Shown piece after piece: positions 1 through 12,154 of a DNA stretch of 64,000 nucleotides (position 1 is its first letter; every line of letters begins with the position of its first letter). The notes under the pieces are model-generated. The model was given only the letters and a program-made list of their open reading frames with translations, was not told the origin of the DNA and did no database searches. This stretch comes from Silene latifolia (lineage: Eukaryota > Streptophyta > Magnoliopsida > Caryophyllales > Caryophyllaceae): assembly GCF_048544455.1 (NCBI RefSeq), contig NC_133538.1:149500422-149564421 (forward strand), in the 5' to 3' direction. The translations under genes were made by a program, and so were the position numbers.

Positions 1-3000
1 TTTAATTCTTGATGCGTATTTCTTCTTCTAAACACCCTTTTTCTTTTCCTTGGAAGCTACTCTTGTACCCTCCCAACTTGTCCTTTGTTCCTTGTTAATC
101 CTCCCTTAACGCCCTTTTAGATAGTTCTCTTTATTTTGTGGGATGTTAATCTTAGTTGGATAATTTGGCTTTATGGAGTTTGTTTGTGGTTGACCCATAA
201 CCCTGGTTTTGAAAGGTTATGATGTTATAAAGACTTAGGTAGTGCGATGAGGCATACTTAGTGATTCTTATACCTAGTTCCTTGATAAAGTGAGTATATA
301 TTGATCGGTGTATTATGTATGTTAAGTGTGAGTTGCCTATGTTACTAAGGTAATGGAACTTGGCCTCGTTGTTTATACTTGAAATTTGAGAATTTGGTAA
401 CTCGAGTATTGTTGCTTAGGGTTTTGACATGGAGTAGAGTTTATGATGGAGGCTTGGAAGGAAACAACTCTAGGACGTTGTTGGCCATTGGTGATGAAAG
501 TGTTACTTGGAAGTTTGAGTTGAACTCGAGGTTAGCATAGTCGGTATACTTTTGTGAGTGTTGTGATGATTACATAAGAACCATGTTAGGCGAGAGTTGT
601 TGCTAGTTTTGGAATCTGATATTGGTATTCACTTTGCGGTAATGAGGATTAGTAGCTAGAGTTCTTGAGATGTAATTATAAGTTGGGATCGATAGATGTT
701 AAGCTGAGATGAGATAGATATTTTGAGTGGTTATCTCGTAATTTGGAGAATGTCACCATCTATGCTTTAGGTTTCGAGAGTATAGCAAAATCTTCTTGGG
801 GTAATAGAATGTGCAAAAGAACTTTTGAATTTGGATTTTTGATTGAGGGTTTTACCATTTTGAGAAACCCATAGTTGACACTAGTTGGATATGAGTACAA
901 CTTTGTTAAAAGCTTTGAGTCGATCTCGTGGAGCTGGTTTGTAGATGTTTGAGTTTTTGGAGTGGTGAGATCACACTTATATTGAAGTCCCTTGTTCCAT
1001 GAAATAGCTTAGGATGAATTAACGTAAGTGTTTTGAGGAAATCCTTGGGAGTGATGTGGTTATCAGTTTTGTTGTTAGGAAGTTTTCGGAACCATTTAGG
1101 ATGATGTTGTTATTTGAGAATTGAGTACCTGGCATTTTCTTTTTGTCTAACTTCCCTTTTACTTTGACCATAAGCGTTACCGTCCATACCTCTCTTCCTC
1201 GCTTCGTCGTACTCCTCCTTTAAGTTTGATGCTGGTAACTTATAAAAACTCTATCTTTGACATCCTTGTTATTTTGACTTCCATTCATACCCCTAGGAAG
1301 TGCATCATAGCTCTTTTATTGGTTAAGTTTGGGCCCTCTTAGCGTACTTTGTTTTCATGTTGTCTAAATTGCTTTTCATTTCGTACAAATTTTAAACATT
1401 TCAAGCTACCACTTTTGGTTCGTTGTTAAAAATTTATGTTACTTTACAAAACTTTCCCTATTTTAAAGGTTTGACAATAAAAAGTTGATTTAGTTCCCCA
1501 TTTATTCCTTGAGTATAGACTTCTTTATCATGATTTCTAATTGCTAAACCCGAGTTACTTTTAACTTTGCTCAATTTCTAACGAACTTTGATCTACTTAT
1601 GATTTCTTTGTCAAGTTTGAAGTTACACTTTCAAGAACTTAACTCCTTTTTTAATTTAAAAGTGAAACTTTTATTTTTTTTAGGGTTAATTGATAAATAC
1701 TCCCAACTTAAGTCCTCCTTTTCATAATCACTACCAACTTAAAAAAAAGTTCCAAAATCACTACCAACATATTCACTCCGACTTACTATCAATACCAAAT
1801 GGCCGGAAAACCTCATTAAACATGTGATTTTCAAATTTCCCTCCAAAGATATTTTTTTTATTCCTAAACTACCCCTACCCTTCCCCCTCTTGTTAATTAC
1901 ACATCCCCGTCAGACCACCACCATGGAGCACGACACCAGTTCAGACCACCACGGTGGATGATGCCAAGCGTCTCATGCCCAACTCCCCGTCCTTCTTTGT
2001 ACACACGTAGTTCGGTCCTTCACCAAACCAACACCAACCTGCTCGATTCCATGGCAGCAGCTCCGAGCCTAATACCGTCGTGCCCCTGCATCCTAGGTGA
2101 CAACCACGATCATGCCCAAACCATAGATAAAAATGGTAAGCAACAACACTCATATTTCCGCCATTTTTAGCCAATTAAATTGACACCCAAATCTTCAATA
2201 ATCTTTATTAAATTCTGAAAATACCAAAACATTACTTTAATTTAGCTAAAAATTAACACAAAAATGCCAAACAAATCGAGATTAATTTTACCATGGTATG
2301 GGATTTCGCCAGAGATTCTGCTCAACACCGTCGTGCCACTGCATACCAAGTGACAACCACAACCATGCCTATATTCCCACCATCGTGCGACAATCAAGCA
2401 GCGTGTGGGACCACCCTTCACGACGCAGCAACAACAGCCACTGCATGGAATTCGACTTGGGCTCCTAATAACCCAGTGTACTGGGCGTTTGTAGATGCGA
2501 TTCTTCGCATCTATGGATTCCGTATCAAAATTGCTAGCTATATTCTCATGTTTATATCCATTATTAGTCCCCTTATTTATTAATCTTACGGAATAAGTTC
2601 TAGGCATGTTGCTTGCTTAATTTACAAGGGTAAGAGGGAGGGGGAGGGAGAGGGGGAGGGGTAGTTTGGGAATAAAAAAATATTTTAGGAAGGAAATTTG
2701 AAAATCACAAGTTTAATGAGGTTTTCCGGCCATTTGGTATTGATAGTGAGTCGGAATAAATATGTTGGTAGTGATTTTGGAACTTTTTTTATGTTGGTAG
2801 TGATTATGAAAGGAGGACTTAAGTTGGTAGTGTTTATCAATTAACCCTTTTTTTTATTTAGGCTTTTGCAAAAGAAAATTTGAGTGGATTCTCATTTTCA
2901 GTTGGTTTTAACGTTGATAGGATGTTAGAACTCGTTATTAGAGACGTTTAATAACTTGTTCTACGCTTGTCAGCGAATGATTTTGTTCTAAACTTGTCGT

Positions 3001-3382
3001 TGACTTGGAAAGTTAGCGCTCTTGTGTGCAAGACAAGAGCAATTTCGTTCCATGAAAGAGACTTATACTTTTGAAAACTCTTCATAAAGATTTTTGGAAG
3101 TTTTTGATTTTTGATTAATGCAAATGATTTGGTATTTGACCTTATCTTTGATTTGGAATGTTGATGTTCTTGAATGCGCAACGAGAGCACTTCCGTTCCT
3201 CTGATGAGAATCTGGTTCTGTTGGAAAATTTTACTTAAAACTTTTGAAAGAACTTTAGTTCTCACAAACAATAACCTTTTAATGTTTTGGTTGCCGATTT
3301 CAAAAGTCCCGCTTCATCTTTATAACCTTTCATTTTCTACTTTCAAGTTTCGAGGACGAAACTTTTTAAAAGGTGGGGTGAT
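1..3382 (+). mobile_element. Degenerate 3' internal region of an LTR retrotransposon (gypsy-like)
   Basis: No coding frame of useful length survives. The stretch ends with the motif TTTCGAGGACGAAAC (about 3345), followed by a purine-rich tract AAAAGGTGGGG and the LTR start TGTAACACCC at 3383. That order (end of pol, polypurine tract, LTR) is typical of plant Ty3/gypsy elements in the + direction. The element is split by the MULE at 1683-2847. Around 2975-3090 and 3122-3250 the text is a diverged duplication with a spacing of about 146 bp. It could equally be a non-autonomous LARD-type element that never coded. Family assignment rests on the 3' end only. Confidence 0.55.
1683..2847. mobile_element. 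Non-autonomous Mutator-like element with long TIRs
   Basis: The element starts GGGTTAATTGATAAA and ends with the reverse complement TTATCAATTAACCC. The terminal inverted repeats are similar over roughly 190 bp, including the CCGGCCATTTGGTATTGATA block near 2730 and its partner near 1795. It is flanked by a perfect 9-bp target duplication TTTTTTTTA (1674-1682 and 2848-2856), the length made by Mutator transposases. The interior has no transposase. It contains two diverged copies of a segment around GTCGTGCC...GTGACAACCAC (2070 and 2330). Short ORFs here are not convincing genes. Confidence 0.85.
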
Positions 3383-4189
<807 letters not shown>

Positions 4190-6659
4190 GATCAACACGA
4201 CTTTCTCTCTCTAAGCCGGTATAGAGAGATTTTTCTCCCAAGAAAGCGTCGCCATTGTTGCGTGTTCTTCCTTCACCATGGCTAGGGGGAGGGGTCGGCC
4301 CCCAAAATCAAGGTTACCTTTAGACTCCTCTCATGATCGCGATTCTTCTGGTACTGTTTTCTCCCCTGTTTGCACCACTTCTTCGATAGGTCGTTCTTCG
4401 CGCAGTCATCGCACAGTGAATGAGGTGATTGTTCGTTCCCTTCCTACTACTAATTCTCCTTCTATTGTTCCTGTTTCTTCTTCTTCGTCTCCAATTGTGT
4501 CTAATTCTTCGATTTCGCGTAATAATACTACTGGACAAAATGTGTCTTGTGCTCCTAAAACAGGGGAAGCCATGGCTTCTCCTGTGACTACTTCACCTGT
4601 TGTGGAGGTTCCTAAGGTAGGGGACGTGGGTGTGGACCCTAGTGTTAACCTTGTTCCTACGCTTACTGGTGTCGTTAATGGCGATAAAGTAGCAACTACT
4701 GTCTCTTCTGGGAAAAATTGGGCGGATGTGACCAAGGGTAAGGCTAGCAAGGGGATGAGTCTCTTCTTCGATGAAGAAAGTGCTAAATCCTCTGAAATTG
4801 ACATTCACTTGGAGGAAGTAAAAGATGAGCTGGTCAAGTGGAAGTATACCTTAATGGGCAATATCTTGGGTGCTAAACCTAATGTGAAACAGGTTACTGA
4901 TTTTGTCCAAAAACATTGGAATCATGGGTCCCTTCTCCTTGTGCAATATTTCAAAAAAGGCTGGTTCAGCTTCAAGTTTGATAGTGAGGAAGCCATGAAT
5001 GCTGTTTTGAATAAGGGTCCTTGGAAATTAGGGTCTAATTCTATAGTGTTGAAGCAATGGACTCCATATTTCTCATGTATCATGGAGAGTGTGGCCATTG
5101 TTCCCATATGGATCTTATTCCCTGATCTTGGTCCTTACCTTTGGACTGATTCTGTCTTAAGCAAAATGGCTAGCAATGTTGGGAAACCTTTATTTGCTAA
5201 TCTTCATACTACATGCCATGCTAGATTGTCCTTTGCCAGGGTCCTAGTTGAGGCAGATGTGTCCAAAGAGTTACCTGATCAGGTGGTTATCAATGCTCCC
5301 TTTATTGGGCAGTCCACTCAGAGGATTGTTTATGAATGGCTCCCTTATTACTGCAAAACTTGTCACAAATTGGGTCACTTAGAAGCTTCTTGTAAGCTGA
5401 ATAGGCCTGTTGTGGAGAAGGATAAGGCCACTCAGGCTCCTGAACCTGTTGTTGTCCCTAAGGTGGCCCCAGCTAAAGGGAGTAAGCAGGTTTATAGGCC
5501 TGTCCCAGCTGCTGCTCCTAGGGTTTCTCCCCCTGATAAGGTAGTTACCTCAGAATGCCATGAGTTAGGTGGTACCATAGCATCCTCTGGTGAAGTGTCC
5601 TTAGATTTGTCTGGTCAGGTGGGCTCAGAATGCCTGAGGCTAGGCTCTCCTGACCTGGGCAAGGCTAAGTCTCCTTCTCTTAGGAAAGCTGTAATGCACT
5701 CAGGAAGCCATGTGCTAGGGTCTAATCCTTGTCAGGGAAGGCACAGCCCTAAGAATGGTAGTGTTGCTGTCCAGGATATGCATGTTCTTCCTGCTGAGGA
5801 CCTTGTCTCCCCTAACAAGTATTCTGTTTTGGTTACTCATATGGCTGATACCCAAATAGTGGAGGATCCTCCTGATTTACCCCCTCAATGATTTTATCTA
5901 CTTGGAATATTCGTGGGTTCAATAAATTGACAAAGCATTTAAAGGTGGTCAAGTTTCTGAAAAACACAAAAATAGATGTCCTTGGATTGCTTGAAACTAG
6001 GGTTAAGCATAATAAGTCTACCAGGATCTTGCATAATAAATTTGGTGGTTATCATCACTACTGTAATTACAGTTGTCATCACAATGGTAGGATATGGCTT
6101 CTTTGGAATCCTTCCACTTTGAATTTGTCTATTATCCAGGCTGAGTCACAGGTTGTGCATTGCTTTGTCCATCATTTGGTTTCTGGAAGGAAATTCCACT
6201 TGTCTGTGGTTTATGGTAGTAATAGTGCTGTCCATAGGAGGAAACTTTAGGATTCTTCGGTTAAGCATGCTGCTACTGTAGGAGCTTGGGTCTCCATGAG
6301 GGATTTCAATATCATTAGAGATGCTCAGGAGAAAATTAGCAACACTCCCCCTGACTTGAATGACATTACTGAGTTTAATTCTTGTCTTGAGAGGTGTGGT
6401 CTTCATGATTTGCCTGGTAATGGATGTGAGTTCACCTGGTTTAATAAGCATGAGTTGCCTACCAGAGTCTACTCCAAGCTTGATAGAGTCCTCACAAATG
6501 CTGACTGGCTTCTATCCTTCACTCGGACCTATGCTAGTTTCCCTGCTCCCACTGTTTCTGATCACAGTCCTGCCTTATTGTATTTTTCTGGGGATCCTCC
6601 TCCTAAAAAGCAGTTTAAGTTCCTTAACTGCTGGATTGATCACCCTGACTATAAAAATA
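4190..6659 (+). mobile_element. LINE retrotransposon, 3' end missing
   Basis: A 5' leader (about 4190-4277), an intact ORF1 with DUF4283 and a zinc knuckle, and the endonuclease part of ORF2 are in order on the + strand. The reverse transcriptase, zf-RVT and tail are missing because the sequence changes near 6660 into the left end of the large MULE. The AAT microsatellite lies directly at its 5' side. The missing 3' half is not found on the far side of the MULE. Confidence 0.85.
4278..5891 (+). CDS. LINE ORF1: DUF4283 / CCHC zinc-knuckle nucleic-acid-binding protein
   Basis: A 537-residue intact frame. The N-terminal ~150 residues are Ser/Thr/Pro-rich and low-complexity. Residues ~175-330 match the DUF4283 pattern, including the segment FKFDSEEAMNAVLNKGPWKL. 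A zinc knuckle CKTCHKLGHLEASC (CX2CX4HX4C) follows at about residues 360-373. The C-terminal ~150 residues are variable. In plant L1-type LINEs this gag-like protein binds the element RNA. The ATG at 4278 lies in a good context (CACCATGG). The stop overlaps the ORF2 start as ATGA (5888-5891), which suggests termination-reinitiation for ORF2. It is the best-preserved protein in the left third of the window. Confidence 0.88.
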   Translation: MARGRGRPPKSRLPLDSSHDRDSSGTVFSPVCTTSSIGRSSRSHRTVNEVIVRSLPTTNSPSIVPVSSSSSPIVSNSSISRNNTTGQNVSCAPKTGEAMASPVTTSPVVEVPKVGDVGVDPSVNLVPTLTGVVNGDKVATTVSSGKNWADVTKGKASKGMSLFFDEESAKSSEIDIHLEEVKDELVKWKYTLMGNILGAKPNVKQVTDFVQKHWNHGSLLLVQYFKKGWFSFKFDSEEAMNAVLNKGPWKLGSNSIVLKQWTPYFSCIMESVAIVPIWILFPDLGPYLWTDSVLSKMASNVGKPLFANLHTTCHARLSFARVLVEADVSKELPDQVVINAPFIGQSTQRIVYEWLPYYCKTCHKLGHLEASCKLNRPVVEKDKATQAPEPVVVPKVAPAKGSKQVYRPVPAAAPRVSPPDKVVTSECHELGGTIASSGEVSLDLSGQVGSECLRLGSPDLGKAKSPSLRKAVMHSGSHVLGSNPCQGRHSPKNGSVAVQDMHVLPAEDLVSPNKYSVLVTHMADTQIVEDPPDLPPQ

Positions 6660-6679
6660 GGGTCCCTTACTTCATTTGA
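5888..6679 (+). pseudogene. LINE ORF2 fragment: AP-endonuclease-like domain
   Basis: The frame opens with the endonuclease/exonuclease/phosphatase signature STWNIRGFN and continues with LGLLETRV, VYGSN and DFN, ending near the SDHSPALL motif. These are the usual L1-type endonuclease blocks that nick the target DNA. A single in-frame TAG at 6248-6250 stands where Trp is expected in the block after VYGSN. Reading continues in the same frame afterwards. The DFN block is preceded by MR where GDFN is usual. The frame ends at 6679, just past a junction near 6660. No reverse transcriptase follows, so the gene is broken by both a nonsense change and truncation. Confidence 0.85.
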
Positions 6680-7254
6680 GTCCTTAAGTCCTTATAAGGA
6701 CCCTTAGATGGACAACATCTAAGGTGGAGATTTTTTACAAAATATAGGCCAAAAAAAATGGAAAAGTTTGGGTAGGAAAGAGGACAACATTTCCTGCAAA
6801 TTGTCCTTCCCAATGATCAAAACTGGCGGACAAAAGGATATATCCTTTGTACTATGTTTACACTCCCACATTCTTCCTTCCTTAACACACTTATTTCCAA
6901 CTGGATTCTTTCTTTCTTCTCTTTTCTTCTCTCTAAAACTGGGTTCTTCCTTCTAAAAACGAAGTTTTCAGCTAAACTTCTCTCTAAATCTTGCAAATCA
7001 GCGTAAACATGCAAATAATAGATGACATCAATGGTATTTCTTCATTTTATTCATTGTTTTCAGTCACGTTTTAATATTTTCAATTGAATAGGATGGATAA
7101 GGTCATGATAAAATTTGCATGTCATCGAATTTGTTCATTCTTGTAATTATTATTTGTTACTGGGTTTGAAATGAAGATTGTTAGAAGTAAATCTCCATGC
7201 TGGGTTTTCATTAATTTGAGTTTTGAGTAGTATCAACGCATTCTGACAACATTT
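6680..7254 (+). other. Left 5' flank of the MULE: leader of the transposase gene, no ORF
   Basis: A pyrimidine-rich stretch (TTCTTTCTTCTCTTTTCTTC around 6907-6960) followed by AT-rich DNA. It probably holds the promoter, 5' UTR and first splice donor of the FAR1-like gene. No exon could be assigned with confidence. Confidence 0.35.
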
Positions 7255-8215
7255 ACATGAACACTTTTGCTATAATTTTACATTTACACTTTTTAATTGT
7301 TATAGTCACCTTTTAATTGTTATTATTATAGCATTAATTTGAGTTAGCATTCTGACAACATTTACACTTTTGCTGACATTTACACTTTTAAACCATCACA
7401 TTTACACTGCATTTCTGCTGACATTTACACTTACACATTTGGATGTTTACTTTTGCTATTGTTTTACATTTACACTTTTTAATTGTTATAGTCACATTTT
7501 AATTGTTATTATTATAGTTTTAATTTGAGTTAGCATTGTGACAACATTTACACTTTTGTTGACATTTACACTTTTAAAGCATCACATTTACACTGCATTT
7601 CTGCTGACATTTACACTTACACTTTTGGATGTTTACTTTTGCAATAGTTTTACATTTACACTTTTTAATTGTTATAGTCACCTTTTAATTGTTATTATTA
7701 TAGTTTTAATTTGAGTTAGCATTCTGACAACATTTACACTTTTGCTGACATTTACACTTTTACACCATCACATTTACACTGCATTTCTGCTGACATTTAC
7801 ACTTACACTTTTGGTGTAGTTTTACATTTACACTTTTTAATTGTTATAGCCACCTTTGCATTTTTATTGTTATATTTTTTATGTGAGTTAGCATTCTGAC
7901 AACATTTACACTTTTGCTGACATTTACACTTTCAGAACAGCACATTTACACTTCGTTTCTGCTGACATTTACACTTACACTTTTGGATGTTTACATTTGC
8001 ACTTAAACTTTTGGGACTTCATAATTTGGACATTTACACTTTTGGAATATTTACATTTATGGAACATTCCCTTTACATTTACACTTTAGTTAGACTTACG
8101 TTTACACTTACACTTCATATCTGATGACATTTACGCTTAAACTCTATGGACATTTATACTTACACTTCATATCTGATGACATTAACATTTACACTTACAC
8201 TCTGTGCACATTTAC
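7255..8215 (+). repeat. ACATTTACACTT minisatellite with a 186-bp higher-order repeat
   Basis: Short ACATTTACACTT units alternate with fixed linkers to form a larger unit that begins CATTTACACTTTTTAATTG at 7281, 7467, 7653 and 7825 (spacing 186, 186 and about 172 bp). The array runs directly into the first recognised exon of the FAR1-like gene. The exon boundary CACATTTACAG|ACTTGC is a repeat unit whose last base gives the splice acceptor AG. It is most likely an intron or 5' UTR. Confidence 0.85.
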
Positions 8216-8700
8216 AGACTTGCTAAAACAGAATGGAGTTCAACCTGACAGGCAGGAGTTGTGTAGGGAGGTCGAGAAGAGGTTTACACCGTACATCGGC
8301 CAGGAGTTTGGGGGGGTTGAGGACGCGGTGACTTTTTATAAGATATACGCCATTGCTTGTGGGTTTGATGTACGTAGGTACACAAAAAAAATGGCGTGGC
8401 GGTGAGATCAAGTCAAAGCTCGTCGTCTGCAATCGAGAAGGTTTCGCTCACAAGACGCCCAGTAAAGATCGGGATAACGGACTGGTTGGGGAGAAGTCAC
8501 AGAGGATATTCCGGGTCACTAGAGTGGGGTGTAAAGCAAGGATACGACTATATATGAAGAATGGTCTTTTATTAATTGACCGGTTCCACGAGGGTCATAA
8601 ACACGAGCTTATCTCACTTAAGGACAGAGAGTTCCAGAAATTGTCGCGTAACATAACAGATTATCACAAGATGATAATTGTTTCGAACTCAAGGGTTTAT
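8216..8700 (+). pseudogene. Exon segment: FAR1 DNA-binding domain
   Basis: The first frame reads EFGGVEDAVTFYKIYAIACG and FDVRR up to the A8 run. The neighbouring frame then continues SKLVVCNREGF, a conserved FAR1 motif, then CKARIRL and HEGHKHEL. The switch of frame inside A8 points to a one-base indel. The WRKY-GCM1-like zinc-binding residues (Cys in VCNREGF, Cys in GCKARI, His in HKHEL) are kept. The exon likely ends near 8700, before a short AT-rich intron to about 8780. Confidence 0.8.
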
Positions 8701-8779
8701 AATATATAATCACTCTCTATACTAAATAAATAATTCCATTCATGTTATATTTATATGACGTATCTGTTAATGATTGATT

Positions 8780-9940
8780 GGAAGCTGAAGATAGGAGCAA
8801 CAAAGACATACATAATCTGCAAAGAACAAGTGAATGGATTCGAAAACATTGGAGCAAGCTTAAATGATTTTAAAAACTTCCATAAGGATGAAAAATGTTT
8901 CATTCACGAACGGGATGGTCCGTTGTTTGTTGACCATTTCAAGGAAATAACTCAAACAAGAATAGGTTTCTACTTTGACTATGACCTTGACGATGATGGC
9001 AGCCTACGTAGGGCCATATGGGCGGACGGTACTGCCCGAGATAATTACAAAAATTTTGGTGATGCAGTGTCATTCGACCCAACTTACTCCACCAATAAGT
9101 ATTCTATGGTATTCACACCATTCACAGGTGTTGACCACCATAAAAGATCTGTGACGTTCTGTGGGGCTCTAATTGCAAGGGAAGATTATGAGGCGTTTAA
9201 TTGGTTTTTCAGCCGGTTTTTACAAGCAATGGGGGGTAAGGAACCCGTGTACATAATTACAAATCAGGACCCAGGTATTATCAAATCTGTCCCTCTTGTT
9301 TTCAAAACAGAGCGCTATCGGTTCTGTATGTGCCTGTGCCATATAATGAACAAAATGCCCAGTAAGTTTGGTGTCTCTAGGAGTGATTATAATGACTTCA
9401 TGTGTAAAATTAATGACATTACATGGGATGATGAGCTTGAGGCAGCATAATTTGATGGTATCTGGGAGCAAAGAATTGAAGATCATGGTGTTGGCGTAAA
9501 TGATTGGTTTGCAGATACGTATGCTATAAGGGGACAGTGGGTGATGGCGAATTGCAGAGACTTGAGGATGGCATCGATTATAAGGACGACTCAAAGATCG
9601 GAGAGCGAAAATAGCTTTTTCAAGAGGTTTGAGTATAAGTCAGGAACATTAGTTGAGTTTTGGATGCGTTTTGAGAGCGCTATGGACCAACAAAGACATA
9701 CACAGAAGAAGCTTGACAACATGGATAAGCACTCATCCGCAGCGGCGTCAACACATCTGGCATTAGAGATTCATGTTGCAAAGGTGTACACCTATTCAGC
9801 TTTCCAGAAATTCAAAGAAGAAGCCATCTTCTCAATTGATACATTTAAAACAGGAGGTTTCACTGAGAGAGGCGAGCTAGAGGTAACTACTGTCAAAGAT
9901 TCATCCAGAAAGAAGAACTTTAAAGTTGCATACAGTCCAG
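8780..9940 (+). pseudogene. Exon segment: MULE transposase (DDE) domain
   Basis: Recognisable blocks are IWADGTARDNYKNFGDAVSF with the first catalytic Asp in SFDPTYSTN, then ITNQDPG (second Asp changed to Asn), then CHIMNKMP. In FAR1 proteins the last block usually reads CxWH, and here a Cys replaces the Trp. An in-frame TAA at 9448-9450 is followed by FDGIWEQ and the helical segment RTTQRSESENSFFKRFE. That segment is typical of the region before the SWIM finger. The exon ends TACAGTCCAG at the GT donor 9941. Confidence 0.82.
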
Positions 9941-11483
9941 GTAGTTTACATTTCCTATACCTTAACATTTACACTTTTCCAGTTCATAACATTTACACTT
10001 TTCCAGTTCATGACATTTACACTTTACATCATATGACATTTACACTTTCTGTTTTTATCTCATTTAAATTCCTATAACTTAAAATTTACACTTCTAATAA
10101 CTTAACATTTACACTTTACAGTTCATGACATTTACACTTCCTATTAGTTTACATTTACACATATAATAACTTAACATTTACACTTTACAATTCATGACAT
10201 TTACACTTTACATCATATGACATTTACACTTCCTATACCTTAACATTTACACTTTTCCACTTCATGACATTTACACTTTACAATTCATGACATTTACACT
10301 TTACATCAAATGACATTTACACTTCCTATACCTTAACATTTACACTTTTCCACTTCATGACATTTACATTTTACAGTTCATGACATTTACACTTTACATC
10401 ATATGACATTTACACTTTCGGTTTTAATCTCATTTAAATTCCTATAACTTAACATTTACACTTCTAATAACTTAACATTTACAATTTACAGTTCATGACA
10501 TTTACACCTTACAGTTCATGACATTTACACTTTAGATTATATGACATTTACACTTTCAATGATATTACATTTACACTTCATATACCTTAACATTTACACT
10601 TTTCCACTTCGTGACATTTACACTTTACAGTTCATGACATTTACACTTTACATCATATAACATTTACACTTTCTGTTTTTATCTCATTTAAATTCCTATA
10701 ACTTAACTTTTACACTTCTAATAACTTAACATTTACACTTTACACTTCTAATAACTTAACATTTACACTTTACAGTTCATGACATTTACACTTTACATCA
10801 TATGACATTTACACTTCCTATACCTTAACATTTACACTTTTCCACTTCATGACATTTACACTTTAGATTATATGACATTTACACTTTCAATGATATTACA
10901 TTTACACTTCATATACCTTAACATTTACACTTTTCCACTTCATGACATTTACACTTTACAGTTCATGACATTTACACTTTACATCATATGACATTTACAC
11001 TTTCTGTTTTTATCTCATTTAAATTCCTACAACTTAACATTTACACTTCTAGTAACTTAACATTTACACTTTACAGTTTATGACATTTACACTTTCTATT
11101 AGTTTACATTTACACTTCTAATAACTTAACATTTACACTTTACAATTCATGACATTTACACTTTACATCATACGACATTTACACTTCCTATACCTTAACA
11201 TTTACACTTTTCCACTTCATGACATTTACACTTTACAGTTCATGACATTTACACTTTACATCATATGACATTTACACTTTCTATTTTTATCTCATTTAAA
11301 TTCATATGACGTAACATTTACACTTCTAATAACTTAACATTTACACTTTACAGTTTATGACATTAACACTTCCTATTAATTTACATTTACACTTCTAATA
11401 ACTTAACATTTACACTTTACAATTCATGACATTTACACTTTACATCAGTGACACTATTTTTAACATTCACACTTACATGCTAG
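9941..11483 (+). repeat. Intron made entirely of ACATTTACACTT minisatellite (about 1.54 kb)
   Basis: Units of about 23-24 bp (core ACATTTACACTT plus a variable half such as TACAGTTCAT, TACATCATAT or CTAATAACTT) repeat without other content. A larger block marked by TTTTTATCTCATTTAAATTC recurs near 10050, 10425, 10680, 11005 and 11285. GT at 9941 and AG at 11482-11483 join the flanking exons in frame (CCA G|CT TTA), giving the SPA-LTDDTG junction before the SWIM finger. This supports a spliced intron. Confidence 0.88.
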
Positions 11484-12154
11484 CTTTAACTGATGACACA
11501 GGTACACGTAAAGCAAGCTGCAATTGTACGATGTTTGAAAGAACCGGAATCCTATGCCGCCATATAATATGGATTTTTTCAGCAAGTGAGATAAAGACTA
11601 TACCAGAAGATTATGTTGTAAATAGATGGATGAAAGAGTATCTCCGATTAAGGATTTTCAATACTAATGGTGAAGGGACAGAAAACATGCAAGTCATCGA
11701 TGAAAAACAAATTGCAACGTCAATAATGTGGTCAGAAGTTCATGAAGCTGTAGGGCTCCTTCGAGACAAAGGAGTAGCTGATGTTGTGACTTTTCCACAT
11801 TTGTAATTAGGGCATTTAAAAATCATTTTGTCACCATTAGGGGAAGTGTTGAATAAAAATCAACAAATGGAGAAATTTCTGAATTGTACGGCATGTGAGG
11901 TAGTGACGATATTGCCACCAAAGAATTCGAAAAACAAGGGTACCGGAAAAAGATTGCTGTCAGCCAAAACAAAAGCAATGGTGTTGGCTAGGAAACCCAA
12001 ACGTAAGTGTAAGAATTGCAAGAGAATGACAAATCACGACAAGAGGAACTACCCTGACCCTTTCTCAGCACACACGCCATTGTGCGAAGGGTCGTCTGAA
12101 CCAGAAGAGGATGAAGGAGAGGAGGAGGAAGAGCTGGAATCAGAACAAGAATAG
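11484..12154 (+). pseudogene. Exon segment: SWIM zinc finger and acidic C-terminus
   Basis: The SWIM motif is complete (Cys-x-Cys, nine residues, Cys-x-His). It is followed by IWIFSASEIKTIPEDYVVNR and WMKEYLR, as in FAR1-related proteins. TAA at 11804-11806 interrupts the frame, which then continues without shift to 12154. The tail has a degenerate knuckle CKNCKRMTNHDKRNY, with the last Cys replaced by Tyr, and ends in a Glu-rich stretch. Confidence 0.8.

Larger units (their letters stand above)
8216..12154 (+). pseudogene. FAR1/FHY3-like MULE transposase, broken
   Basis: Domain order is complete for this family: FAR1 DNA-binding domain (8216-8700), MULE transposase domain (8780-9940), and SWIM zinc finger CNCTMFERTGILCRHI (CxCx9CxH, exon from 11484). 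A Lys/Cys-rich and then acidic C-terminus runs to 12154. A repeat-filled intron separates the last two exons. Four defects are visible. There is a frameshift in the A8 run at about 8385-8392. In-frame TAA codons lie at 9448-9450 and 11804-11806. The second catalytic Asp is replaced by Asn (9262-9264, ITNQD for TDQD). Such proteins bind element ends and cut DNA. FAR1 and FHY3 are domesticated relatives acting as transcription factors, but the setting here is a transposon. Confidence 0.85.

Noticed and set aside
9941..11483. CRISPR-like look (short repeat with variable spacer)
   Set aside because: Spacers are only about ten bases and themselves repeated. The context is a plant transposon gene, and no cas gene exists. 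It is a minisatellite.
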